In this document: positions 37,638 to 48,053 of the stretch, piece after piece
How positions within the stretch are numbered: position 1 is the stretch's first letter
Layout of the letters: every line of letters starts with the position of its first letter
From: Schizophyllum amplum
Taxonomy: Eukaryota > Basidiomycota > Agaricomycetes > Agaricales > Schizophyllaceae
Length of the DNA stretch: 64,000 bases
Assembly: GCA_007026445.1 (NCBI GenBank)
Contig: VDMD01000023.1
Location: forward strand, 186,001 to 250,000
Direction: 5' to 3'
Notes under the pieces: model-generated
Seen by the model: the letters and a program-made list of their open reading frames with translations, nothing else
The model's database searches: none
What the model was told of the DNA's origin: nothing
Translations under genes and position numbers: made by a program

Positions 37638-38702
37638 GCAAAGGACGTTCTTGTATATCTCATTCTGCCCAGGCCCTCAATTTCCGGTCAACATACTCTA
37701 CGTACATTTTATATCTCCGGTATTGTACCCGACTGGACAGAAATATGCCTGTTATTTATGGTCACGGCAGACATCTAACTTGTAGCTATATAATTGCTCG
37801 CGCCCGACCTGCCGAGGAACGAGGCTGGGGGAGGGCGTGAGCAATGTGCTAACCACGTGATTGTCTGGGGCCCCCCTCGCAGATGGTGGCTGTGCAAACG
37901 GTAGATTCGCCTGCTCGGATTTTTGTATGGCGCGCAGCGCCTCTGTCCGTCGGAATTTTACTGAAGTGTAAAGGACCAGTCTAATCTACTGGAATTGTCG
38001 GATACACCTGCGAAGTTTCAAGCATTTTGCTTGACTTACGAAGATCCTCCCGCGTAACTTGGCGCGTCAGCAGGACGCGCAGATCTTCGTCTTTTTGGCT
38101 GGTTGAAGTGGCGTTGGATAGATCATGTTTACAGCTTCATAAATACGACTTTATGAATGTTTGGGCCAACACTTGAACGCGCCGTGGAAGCGCCAAGTCT
38201 GGACGTCGCGCGCCACACATTGATGACGCGGTCCTTGCCGGCATTTGCCGCTAGCCTGCGGCTGCGTCGTTCAGAGCCGGGTTTCTTTCATTGCTCACAC
38301 CTGCATAGCAGGTTTCCCAGCGAGCACCCCGCGGTCGTGCCGCAAATCTATGTTATCACTGTCACTTACGCCAGGCTGTCTAAGGTGCGGACCAGCGAGT
38401 GGAGGACCGCACTGCAGCGCGAGTCGACCAACAGAGAATGCGGAGGACCGCCGGATGATGCCGAGGCGGACCACGCGAGCTCGGCGACATGGGCATGTGA
38501 TTTCCCCACAATAGCCGCCATCATGTTGAGTCCGAGTTGCCTCTGCGAATCAGGCCGGAGCTGCTGATCCCTTGTTCTCTCCCCTGACCTCGCTCGACGC
38601 CGCGATACCTTCCCTCGACATCAGAGATGGTGAGGGGCGCGAATGCTGCTGGAATAGCCCTGACGAAGACTTTAGAGCACTGAAGCAGCCAAGAACGCGA
38701 CG
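37638..38702. other. Intergenic between FAS1 and carrier genes
   Basis: About 1.06 kb. No supported gene; the open frame at 38157-38567 has no motif. An imperfect inverted repeat (ACGAAGATC...GATCTTCGT) lies at about 38038-38094. The carrier promoter should be within the last few hundred bases. Confidence 0.45.
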
Positions 38703-40002
38703 ATGGACCAGGTGAAGGCGTTCATCGCCGGAGGCTTTGGTGGTGTGTGCGCGGTACTAGTCGGTACGCGTTCTGGACCTTCATTCGGCGAGCGAAGAGC
38801 TGACGAGTGCGATCTTCCGACGTTGTGTTCTTCGCTCGCGATCTTACAGGTCATCCCTTCGATCTCACGAAGACGCGACTACAGACCGCGGCCGAAGGCA
38901 CGTACAAGGGCGGTATAGATGTCGTGCGGAAGACGCTCGCCAAGGATGGGCTGACTGGGTGAGTCCGAGATGCGTGAATGCTGTGCCAGTGTTTACTGAC
39001 GCGCGCACGCGCAGAATGTACCGCGGCGTTGTTCCCCCACTGCTTGGTGTCACTCCGATCTTCGCAGTATCATTCTGGGTGCGTGTAAAGACTGCCTTAC
39101 ATGTGATCCTTCCTTCTCATCTACCTTTACTTGCCCTCAGGCCTACGATGCATCGAAGAAGGTCGTGTTCGCCCTCACGCCGAACCGCACAACGGACACC
39201 CTCTCCACCGCCGAACTCGCGACCGCAGGTTTCCTCTCTGCAATCCCGACGACTCTCATCACCGCTCCAGTAGAGCGTGCCAAGGTGTTGCTCCAGGTCC
39301 AGGGCCAGGGCGGCGCAGAGCAGAAGTACAAGGGCGTGTTCGACGTCATTGGCCAACTATACAAGGAGGGCGGCGTCAAGAGTATCTTCCGCGGCTCACT
39401 GGCAACAATCGCACGTGACGGGCCTGGCAGTGCAGCGTGAGTGACTCGAGTTCGGCTGTCATCGTCCATCCGCATGCCAAGTCTTGCGGAGGACCGACGG
39501 CGCGCCGCGGCGCGCTCCCCGGTGAACCGACCGTTCCGCTGACCTTCCCCCAGCTACTTCGCCGCCTACGAGGTGACGAAGAAGGCGCTGACGCCTGCAG
39601 GCGCATCGCCCGCGGACCTCCAGCTGAGCACCATCATCACCGCAGGCGGCATGGCCGGTGTAGCAATGTGGGCAATCGCAATTCCGCCAGATGTACGTCC
39701 TTCGAGCGCTCTGTGCTTCAGGCTACATGTTGATCCTTTGCGTATCTCAGGTCCTCAAGTCGCGTTTGCAATCCGCGCCGACTGGGACGTACAGCGGGTT
39801 CATGGACTGTGCGCGGAAGACGATAGCGCAGGACGGCGCGGCTGCGCTGTGGAAGGGCTTCGGGCCGGCGATGGCAAGAGTGTGTATAGTTGGCTGATTT
39901 GATCCTGGCATGTAACTTACCTTTCGTCAGGCATTCCCCGCTAATGCGGCAACCTTCCTCGGGGTGGAGTACTCGAGGCAATTCATGGACAAGCTCTTTT
40001 AG
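38703..40002 (+). CDS. Mitochondrial carnitine/acylcarnitine carrier (CRC1-like)
   Basis: Mitochondrial inner-membrane carrier that exchanges acylcarnitine for carnitine. The ATG at 38703 starts MDQVKAFIAGGFGGVCAVLV. Three carrier repeats are seen, each with the P-x-(D/E)-x-x-(K/R) signature: HPFDLTKTRLQT, APVERAKVLLQVQG and PPDVLKSRLQSA. Other blocks are GMYRGVVPPLLGVTPIFAVS, FRGSLATIARDGPGSA, GGMAGVAMWAIAIPPD and APTGTYSGFMDCARKTIAQD, the last two typical of the carnitine carrier branch. The end reads FPANAATFLGVEYSRQFMDK. Six introns; the last (about 39877-39930) joins MAR to AFPANAA. Stop TAG at 40000-40002. Linked by role to fatty-acid oxidation. Confidence 0.85.
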
Positions 40003-40454
40003 AGAAGGGCTAACGATTTGTTTTGGATTCTAACATTCGCAAGTGTGTTTTTCTGAGCAATAAATTATATCCCGATGAGTCGCCCCATCATACGAAGGGA
40101 CACTGAAAGTACTGAACGTGGGGACATATGCCGTCTCACAAGTCACTCGCGCCCAGTCGGACGAATCAGGCAAGTCAATCGCCTCCCAAGGCCTTTCGTC
40201 CTCTTAGGCAGCCTTTCCCGTTCTCCCCTTGGTTTCACGACCTTGGCCGCCAGCATGCAGGCACGGCCACGCCTGAGAGACAGCGCTCTAGCTCTAACCG
40301 GGCTGGTTGGTGCGGCACACTTGCAGACTTGACTTACCCCCGTTTTCGAGAGGGATGACCACTGACGGAAAACAATGAAGGACCGTTCAAGAAGCAACTT
40401 CGATAACGTCCCCTATCGAATAATACATATCCCAGCCAGATGCGAATCGGGACC
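40003..40454. other. Convergent intergenic region
   Basis: About 450 bp between convergent stops of the carrier and the secreted Gly/Ala-rich gene. No gene is seen. It holds both 3' ends. Confidence 0.4.
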
Positions 40455-41570
40455 CTATGCAGACGCTGATGCAGTCGCAATCGCGGATGCGGACTCAGCA
40501 GCAGATGCAGAGTCAGACGTTGATGCAGAGTCAGACGCAGATGCGGTGCTGGCGGCAGCACTGTCGGTAGCAGCCGCGGACTATGGTATGTCAGAATTGT
40601 TCAAAGCGACCTTTATGAAAGCTCCTCACCGTCGCTGCCGCAGAGTCAGTGGCCGCCGCCGCCGCGGAGCCGCCTCCCAAAACACCGTCGATGTTGTCGG
40701 CGACGGTGCTCACTTTGCTCGCGGCCTTGTCGAGCCCGAGAGCAGTGAGGAGGTCCTCGATCTTGCTTGCACCGTCATCAATGAGGGCAGAGAGGTCCGC
40801 GCCGGAGCCGTCGGCGGTCGCGTCGTCGTCCCCGAGGAGCGACGAAAGCAGGTCCGTCAGCCCGTCGCGCCCGAACAGGCCGCCACCGCCGAGCAGATCG
40901 CTGAGGCCGCCCGCCTTTGTGTCGTCCGCAGCAGCAGCATCGTCGCCGGCGTTCTTGAGGCCGAGGCCGCCGAGAAGGTCCCCAAGGCCGCCGCCGCCGC
41001 CGCCGAGGAGGTCTCCAAGGCCACCGCCGCCGCCGAGAAGATCCCCGAGACCACTGTCACCGAGGAGACCAGATAGGCCCGAGTCGTCGTTGGCTGCATC
41101 GGTGCTGTCGGCAGCATCGCCGCCACCTAGGAGCGAGCCAATAAGGTCTCCGATGCCCTGGAGTCCTTCGAGCAGGCCGCCGTCGCCGGCGGTGTCTGCA
41201 GAAGCATCCGTAGCGGAGGCTGCTGCCTAGTCATATAGTGAGCCTGCGGTTCGACTGCAAAATTCATGATACATACCGCAGTCTCCGTAGCAGTGGCAGA
41301 ATCATCAGTCGCGGAGGCAACAGTGGACGCATCGGTGGCTGCGTCGGTGGCAGCAGCCTCTGCAGCGAATATGGCAGCGACAGGCGCTGGCGCATCACGC
41401 CTCATCTCAACGCCACGCACGAGCACACCCTGTAACTCATGTTAGTTCTCATGTATCCGGAAGATCGCATGCAGTCGACTCACAGAGCGGATACCTGCGG
41501 GCATGGGGGCGGCCGACGATAGCGTGGCGCCGAGAACGACAGAGCAAAGGGTAGCTTGGAAGAAACGCAT
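40455..41570 (-). CDS. Secreted Gly/Ala/Asp-rich repeat protein (uncharacterised)
   Basis: Unrecognised secreted protein. The ATG at 41570-41568 gives a signal peptide (MRFFQATLCSVVLGATLSSA, then APMPAGIRS). An intron (GTGAGT...GTTACAG) leads to GVLVRGVEMRRDAPAPVAAI and an Ala/Thr/Asp-rich stretch. A second intron at 41279-41230 joins an exon with repeats of GLGDLLGGGGG type: LLEGLQGIGDLIGSLLGG, GLGDLLGG, GLSDLLGGGGLFGRDGL. A last intron near 40610-40565 leads to a Ser/Ala/Asp-rich tail ending SAIATASASA, TAG at 40457-40455. The signal peptide, the early intron and GRD/GL motifs resemble the neighbouring gene at 43679-44945, so the two are likely diverged tandem paralogues. Long plus-strand frames across the same interval are antisense shadows of the GC-rich repeats. 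Function unknown; a wall-associated or matrix role is a guess. Confidence 0.68.
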
Positions 41571-41587
41571 GATCGAATATGGTGGTA

Positions 41588-42314
41588 CAGTTGAACCCCT
41601 CTTAACCCATGCCCCTTATAACCCATAACCCCCTGAACCCCATGCATTTTGGCCGGGAACGAGGTCGGTGGGCAGGAAAATGCCATGATCCTATAAAAGG
41701 GCATAACATATACCTAATTAGGGAGAAACCCAATAGAAAAAGTGAATTTTTTCGGCAAATGTTGTGGATATCTAGGGCTGTAGACCTCAGGTAGACCTCC
41801 CAGCACAAGGAAAACACGCGTTGACTTCACGTTCAGCCAGTCATAAGCCTTCAGAATTTTTTGGAGGCCCTCAAGCAGGGCCTTGCCGAGATGGGTCTGA
41901 TCAACGGCGGTGACACTGATGCCGATGTCGACGACAATGCTCACGTGGAGCCACCCCCCACCTGCCGTGAGGCCATCAACGCTCCTCGTCAGACACCTTG
42001 CCCCCAATGGGGAGCCCGTCGCACGCAAGCTCGAGGCACTGTCACGCGTAGCGAGATGCTGAGGAACATGCGTGTGGCGAAAATATCCGATTATTTTACT
42101 TGTATCTAGTGTTTCTTGTTGTTTCCTTACCCTACAGTCGTTCCTGGCCATCGGTACATGAACTACATACCCTACATTACCCGTAGTAGGTGTTATTTGG
42201 CCTTGTTTGCTCAAATTCACTCCTTTTTTGGTCGACCCCTCGTAAGACATAACCCCACAAACTCCATACCCTGGACCGTCCACCGAGGGGTATGGGTTAA
42301 GAGGGGTTCAACTG
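41588..42314. mobile_element. pogo/Tigger-like non-autonomous DNA transposon, 727 bp
   Basis: Terminal inverted repeats begin CAGTTGAACCCCTCTTAACC at the left end and match from the right end on the other strand for 23 bp, then one mismatch. TA lies on both sides (41586-41587 and 42315-42316), as for pogo/Fot1-class elements, whose ends typically start CAGT. The body carries a decayed transposase C-terminal fragment (see 41840-42109). The left edge is only 17 bp upstream of the ATG of the secreted gene on the minus strand. The element therefore sits inside that gene's 5' leader. Confidence 0.82.
41840..42109 (+). pseudogene. Decayed transposase C-terminal fragment
   Basis: Plus-strand sequence inside the element reads LQNFLEALKQGLAEMGLING in one frame, LAPNGEPVARKLEALSRV in a second, then MLRNMRVAKISDYF with a stop near 42107-42109. 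The frame changes mean it is broken. The final KISDYF resembles the usual C-terminal end of pogo/Tigger DDE transposases (from memory of the family). No catalytic DDE core is present, so the element cannot move itself. Confidence 0.5.
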
Positions 42315-42514
42315 TAAGTGGTTGCCTGAACGACTTGACTTTCAACGATGGTGGGCACGAGGGCGTAAAAGACGAAGAAAATGTGAAGGCGAAGAGGCAG
42401 ACAAACGAAAGACTGGGGAAGAACGAAAGGGTTGGGCGCAGCCCGGATGCGTTGAAAGTCGAAGGAGATGAACGGTGGGGAGGAACCAGCGCATCCGGCC
42501 GCGGAGTGGGACAA

Positions 42515-42520
42515 TATATA
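42515..42520 (-). promoter_or_regulatory. TATA box of the gene at 40455-41570
   Basis: TATATA (within CCTATATATTGT on the minus strand), followed downstream by a pyrimidine-rich leader (TTCGTTCTTCCCC...). Without the inserted element the TATA-to-ATG distance would be about 220 bp, close to the 180 bp seen in the neighbouring related gene. With it the distance is about 945 bp. Confidence 0.5.
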
Positions 42521-42621
42521 GGCAGATTCTGCACGCGAATGCGTCCATGCGACGATGGCGAGGAAGATCGTTGCCCATGGCAACTGTAACCAGAACTTGC
42601 GGAACCCGAGGGAGCCTTGTG

Positions 42622-42992
42622 AGGACCCCTGACAATACGCCCAGAGGCCTGCGCAAGGCGCGGATAAAATTTGGCAGTCCAAAAATCGATGCCACCGCAG
42701 TTTGCGGATAAAAACGGTCAGATTTTGGCCAGAGGCCTGCGCAAAACGCGGATAGAAATGGGCAGGAACGGCCAAAAATATTCGATTTACCAAAGAATTT
42801 CGGGAGAATTAACCATATTGGGGAGTTCGGCAAACGCCGCCATCAACCGGCCCTCCGGGCCGGCCAGAATTTGATTATGCCTGCGCAAAACGCGGATAAA
42901 ACAGGCCAAGAATCGCCAAAATCGGCGCGGATAAAACAGGTCAAAGTCGCCGATTTTTTGCGCAGGCCTCTGGGCGTATTGTCAGGGGTCCT
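42622..42992. mobile_element. hAT-like MITE, 371 bp, with 8-bp target duplication
   Basis: Perfect 35-bp terminal inverted repeats starting AGGACCCCTGACAATACGCC, flanked on both sides by the direct repeat GCCTTGTG (42614-42621 and 42993-43000). An 8-bp target duplication is the mark of hAT-superfamily transposition. Inside, the word GCGGATA recurs five times (42660, 42704, 42748, 42892, 42927), usually next to CCTGCGCAA. This looks like the subterminal transposase-binding repeats of hAT elements. No open frame. It lies about 100 bp upstream of the TATA box of the gene at 40455-41570. Confidence 0.88.
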
Positions 42993-43000
42993 GCCTTGTG

Positions 43001-43678
43001 CCAGTGTGTTGTTCCTGGCTGGCTACAGCCGTTAGAGCAGCGAGCGTGTCTGAAATTTGAAAGCTGTCTGAGTGCTTGCATTGTGCACGTTTGAACGTTT
43101 GCCACCCATGGAAAAGTTGATTGTCGAACGTAGTGCCATGGTTGGAAGTCGAAGCTGAGATCAACATAACAAATACATCGCTCGCGCGTAAGCGCTCAAG
43201 CTGCGGATGGTGCTGCCAAATGTCCTGTATCTGCGGGAAGCCCAGTCCGGAAGGGAAGCACAATCTGAGCACAATCCGAGTCAGCAGCCCGAGGTCAGTC
43301 GAAGTTCCGAACAACTTCAGATGCTACCATCAACGGCGGCGCAGGGCTGAGGGCGGCGCCAGTCCCGCGATAGGCTCCGAGTCTCGAGACCAAAACCGGT
43401 CAGCCTGGAGCCGCAAGTACTCGGCCGCTGGAGATGATCGATGATCTTCAGCGATACTTCGTGCTTGAAATCACACAGCGATGAAGATAGGTGAAGGCTA
43501 TATGCTCCACAAGCAGGTTGTGTTTAACAGAAACTATGAAGAATATACAGAAAGCAAAGCAAATGCAGTACAGTCAGACAGAACGAGTACAGCGACGACG
43601 GAGAAGGGAAAATGCGGGTGGGTATGGGTACAATGAGCTTGCGCAGTCTACAGATCTACTAGCGGAAAACTGACGGCC
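43001..43678. other. Intergenic after the hAT-like MITE
   Basis: About 680 bp, carrying the distal promoter of one secreted-protein gene and the 3' end of the other. No gene or repeat was recognised. Confidence 0.4.
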
Positions 43679-44945
43679 TTAAAGGCTGCCAACGGCACCG
43701 AGAACTGGGGAAGCGACATCGCCAACTGCAGCGACAACATCGCCGACAGCGCTGGTCGTGCCGTTGATGACACCACCAACGAGCTCGTCACGGCCAGTAA
43801 CAGCGCCGAGAACCTACGAAATGATCAAACACTTGTCAAGATGCAAGGGTGGCTCCACTTACTGGGGACGCAACGTCACCGACAGCGCCAACAACGCCGC
43901 TAACGGCACCCTCGACGCCGTTAACGACGCCGCCGATCAGGTCATCGCGGCCAAGGAGACCGCCGGTGAGGCCGCCCACGGCGCCAACAACCTGGTAGCA
44001 CATGAGCACGAACTTCTTTTTACATACGCAAAGGGCAGGACTCACGGGAGACGCAACGTCACCAACAGCGCCGACGACATCGCCAACAGCGTCAGTCGCA
44101 CCGCCAACAACACCGCTGACGAGGTCATCACGGCCAGTTAACCCGCCAACAGCGCCGAGGACCTATGTCAGGGTTTTAGTAAGTGGATACATAACATGCC
44201 GGAAAGGGACGTACGGGAGACGCGACATCGCCAACAGCGCCAACAACGTCACCAACAGCGCCCTCAACACCGCTCACGACGCCACCGACAAGGTCGTCAC
44301 GACCGGTGAGACCACCAGTCAGGCCACCGACAGCGCCGAGAACCTGCACAAGGAGTCAGATTCAGTTGAAGGTGAACAGTTCTTCTCGCTCACGGGAGAA
44401 GCAACATCGCCAACAGCACCAACGACATCGCCGACGGCGTTGGTAGCACCGTTGACGACACCGCCAACGAGGTCATCGCGGCCGATGACAGAGTTGACAA
44501 CAGGCTCAGCAGTCTCCTCAACGGTTTCAACAGCGCCAGCGGCAAGGGTTGTTGCGTCGTTCACAGCTGAGGTCGCAACGTCCCGGAGGCCGAGGCCACT
44601 CAGAAGATCACCGACACCGCCGAGGAGGCCACCGTCAAGGAGGCCACCCTCGCTGGAATCGGAGGAGGCAGAAGTTGACGGAGCCGCGGCAGCCTTTCAG
44701 TTCGTCAGAGGGCGGAACGGAACAGCGCAATGAAAGACACGACGACATACAGAAGTGCTGGCAGCATCCTCCTGCCTTGCGAAGACGCCACGAGCAGATG
44801 CCTGCGACATGAGTCAGTTCTGAGTCGGTACGCGCACGCGAACTGTGCTCACCAGAGCGCGGGCTGCGTCCCTCGGATAGGGGGCCGCAGATGCGGAGAT
44901 GGCGCCGAGGGCGAAGGTGCAAAGAGCAGCACGAGTGAAGTACAT
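43679..44945 (-). CDS. Secreted Gly/Val-rich protein made of exon-encoded tandem repeats
   Basis: Unrecognised secreted protein, about 317 residues in seven exons, all joined in phase 0. Exon 1 (44945-44853) is a signal peptide, MYFTRAALCTFALGAISASA, plus APYPRDAARAL. Exon 2 is 44801-44751. Exon 3 (44693-44394) ends with a partial repeat. Exons 4 (44343-44215), 5 (44162-44046), 6 (43991-43863) and 7 (43813-43679) each hold one unit of 36-43 residues: V(L/V)GAVGGLTG..., then GRDDLVGGVV, then GAVGDVVGAVGDVASP. Introns of 49-54 bp separate the units, each starting right after ASP. The last exon ends ASPVLGAVGSL, TAA at 43681-43679. The signal peptide and GRD/GL motifs resemble the gene at 40455-41570. 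Units are hydrophobic and may form beta-type or amphipathic repeats. No known domain recognised; function unknown. Confidence 0.72.
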
Positions 44946-45779
44946 GATAAGTAGAGTGTATAGGATTTGGGTGAGTTCGGAGGGAAGTAGGTTCCGGACC
45001 AACTAGTTGTGTGGAGATGAAGTAGAGAGAGTGGGTGGCAGCGAGAGCGTGTGAGTCAGAGAGTGGCTGACCGAGAGAGGAAGAACGAAAGGGCTTGAGA
45101 GAGAGGTATCGACCGACGCAGCATTTATACGAGCTGGCAGGTTGGCTGAACCCTGAGTCCGGCCGCGGGGAAGCTCCAACTCCAAAGCGCGACGCTCCAC
45201 TGGCGCTCCAAAAATCACATAAATTCGAACCATGTTGTCGAGAAGGCGAACTTGGGCTGCACGCCTATCATCGCGCATGACAACCAAGCCGCGGGCGGGG
45301 GTTTTAGACCTTCAGGTTGAGGACGCGAGCTTGCAGCATACGACAAGCTCCCATGAAGTTCATCTCAGATGGAAAAGTAAAAGCAGGAAGAGATTTCTCT
45401 CGGCTTGCCAACCCCAATTTCTTCTGGAGTTGGGGGGGTGAAGAAGCGGAACAAGCGTGATCAGCGTAGCATCAATGATGGCGATCAGCAGAACCAGTCG
45501 ATCATTGCCATGTGCCTCTGTTTGCTTGGCAGATCCTGTTGTTTGTTCGCGAGTCGCTGGATCGCGAATCAGAATATGCTGGTGCCACGGAATCTCAAGC
45601 ACTGTCATCCTGACATTATTCCTTTAGTAATTGTAACCGCGAACGACTCACAGCGTTATGACATGCACTCCCTATGCCACCCTCCTGTTAAAAAACATGA
45701 CATCGTACATTCGGACCCATAATGTTGACATACAAAGCGCGAATCTCTAAAGCCCACTGCAAGTCCCGACATATCGGTC
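44946..45779. other. Intergenic, promoter of exon-repeat gene and 3' end of MFS gene
   Basis: About 830 bp. Apart from the TATA box, I see no gene. Small open frames on either strand carry no recognisable motif. Confidence 0.4.
45124..45129 (-). promoter_or_regulatory. TATA box of the exon-repeat gene
   Basis: TATAAA on the minus strand, inside CGTATAAATGC, about 180 bp upstream of the ATG at 44945. A purine/pyrimidine-biased leader (GAGAGAG on the plus strand) follows. Confidence 0.5.
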
Positions 45780-48053
45780 TTATACGACATACCGCCAGCT
45801 GGGGTGGGAGGGACCGTGCACCTCGCTGGTGTCGACGTCCTTCGACGTAATGTTAACGCCCTGTTCCCGATTGCGGCGCGCGTTCTCCCAGCGCATCCAT
45901 ATACCAACGCTGGAGATATGTGAGCGGGTATCTTGTACATAGAAAAGTAATATGCTTACCCAGCAACTAGAATAACACACAGACCACCGAAGGCAGCCGA
46001 TGTTGCGAGCGCGAGCACGTACTTCGGCTCGTCCTGCTCGCGGAAGACATTAGTCGAAATGAGGCCACTAGAGTTGGCGATGGCAACTGCTCGAGGTCAG
46101 CGTCACGGTTTGCCACATATATTCACGACGTATACGCACCCATGACAGCAGCGACAACGGCACGACGCGACTCGCTTGGCGTGTTGTTAGAGTACCACGC
46201 GGCAACGAGGACACTGGGGCTGAAGGCGCCCATGGTCAACAAGAAACACGCAAAATACGCCGTGCTCTTATGCGCGAGGGGGTCGATGGCGCCGAGAACG
46301 ATGAAGCCAACGATAGCAATGACAAGCGGAATGCAACTAGAAAGGCGGTCAGTGCATGCCTACACCAGGCAAATATTAGACTGACATGTGAATCGACCGC
46401 TCGCGGAAGTAGTCCGACGACTGCGTGAGAAGGATGAGGGCAACCGTGCCCACGACGTTCGGCGCGACGGTATACAGATTGGTCTTCACAGGGCTATAGC
46501 CCAGGCTGGCAACAATTTGCGGAAGGAAATTGTTGACTGACGCAAGCGGAACACCGAATGACAAGCAGATAAGCGCCCACACCCTTGACGGTGCGTGAGT
46601 CTGTTGAACGGCGAACGAAGCATCTGTGATCTCACCAGTACATCGGGTCCTTGAACGGTCTGAATGCGTCGCGAATGTTGAGCTTCTCGCCGACCACCGA
46701 CGAGGAGTCCGCCATGATACGCGCACGCGCGATCTCTTTCTCCCGGTCCGAAAGCAAATAGAACTTGGCGGGCGACAGTGGGAGCAAAATGAATGCGAGG
46801 ATTGCAAAGACGATCGTTGCTCCTCCTGCACTATTGTCAGAATGTCCATGTTGGCGCAAGAGTAAGCGAACCTTCAATCCAGAACAGGTACTGCCAGTTG
46901 TGAAAGTTGGTAGGTGGGATCTGGAAAGTGCCATACGCGATGAGGCCGGAGAATGCACCAGAGATAGATGCAGCAGCTACAGAACGTGTCAGATGAAGCC
47001 GCAAGAGGGTGGTGCTCCAAGGCAGCGTACCATAGAACAGTCCAACTCGCGACGCAAGCTCGTCGCGCTTGTAGAAAGTGGACAGATAATAGATCTTGGC
47101 CACCAATGAGCAGTTATTTCCTACAGTAAATTTCGGCCACTTACCACACCAGGAAGCATGGGCGACTCGAAGATACCTAAGAGGAACCGAATCGCAAATA
47201 TCTCTGCCAGGATATGAGAAGCACGTCGCTCGCAGAAGGATGTAAACGCACGGGAGAAGTTCTTTGCGATCGCGGCGAAGATGGACCTGTGGCATGTGAG
47301 CTCATATAGCGTAGCTTTGATGTGTCGCCACATACATGCTTCCCTACTCGCAATTGGCGTCAGCAAACGCTACCGGTATCAAGCTGAACTGAACTCACAA
47401 ATCCAACCATCAAACATGGGAGTACTCGCGCTGCACTATATCGCTTGACCAACAAACTGATAGGTGTGCCGAAGCTGGAGATGCGAATAAGTACGAGGTC
47501 GGTGACCCATCCTACTTATTCAACTCACATGCAGAAGGGAACGTAGAAGATCATGACGAGGAGATAGTACTGCACGCATGTCAGAACGGCCGTGCGCGGG
47601 TATCGAGCGTTTCATCCCCCACCTGGTTCCCGTGCAGGCCGAGGTCCTTGTCCCAGCCATCCGTTTTCGCGTTGCCGACCTGGTGGACGCGGAGTCAAGC
47701 CGGTGGTGAGAGCAAGGTAGGGGGTAGGGCGCGTGATAGCGGAACATGGGTGGCATTGCCTGGTCAGCCGACGTTGCGTGAGGCCAAAAACACGGTTCCT
47801 CACGTTGCCCTTGTCCAGCGCATTGCAGAGGTACCTAATACGCAGGTCAGTTGACGGTAAACAGACACAGACGGTCAACGCACATGATGGTCAAGGGAGG
47901 GAGGAGGTAGAAGTCATATTTCCTCGTCAACTTCTTCTCCTCCGCTCTCGTGTACTCCAAAGGCTGCGAGCTCTGGACGTCCGATGCAGTGATCTTCTCC
48001 ATGGAGGGGCTGCCCTCAAGCTTTGAAGGGGTCATCGCGTCGGGGCCGGACAT
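45780..48053 (-). CDS. MFS permease, allantoate/nicotinate type (Dal5/Tna1-like, ACS family)
   Basis: Anion:cation symporter of the MFS at the plasma membrane, importing small organic anions or vitamins. The ATG at 48053-48051 starts MSGPDAMTPSKLEGSPSMEK. The tail EYTRAEEKKLTRKYDFYLLP is typical of Dal5-like proteins. Helix blocks: YLCNALDKGNVGNAKTDG, IRFLLGIFESPMLPGV, YYLSTFYKRDELASRVGLFY, ASISGAFSGLIAYG and FHNWQYLFWIEG. The central loop includes LSPAKFYLLSDREKEIARAR. The second half has ALICLSFGVPLASVNNFLPQ, ACFLLTMGAFSPSVLVAAWY and SNNTPSESRRAVVAAVM. The C-terminus ends HPSWRYVV, TAA at 45782-45780. About ten short introns. Substrate unproven. Confidence 0.8.

Noticed and set aside
38037..38094. 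Imperfect inverted repeat around GAAGATC...GATCTTC as a possible MITE
   Set aside because: Arms are short and imperfect, and no target duplication was found.
40375..41230. Two plus-strand frames of 193-233 codons, Ala/Arg/Pro-rich
   Set aside because: They are antisense to the GLGDLLGG repeat gene and owe their openness to GC-rich codon repeats. The minus strand has signal peptide and splice signals.
41714..42283. 189-codon minus-strand frame inside the pogo-like element
   Set aside because: The opposite strand carries the transposase-like C-terminal fragment; this frame is its antisense shadow and includes TIR sequence.
43679..44700. Possible CRISPR-like or direct DNA repeat array
   Set aside because: The repeats are protein-coding exon units of unequal length separated by introns; a eukaryotic nuclear context excludes CRISPR.
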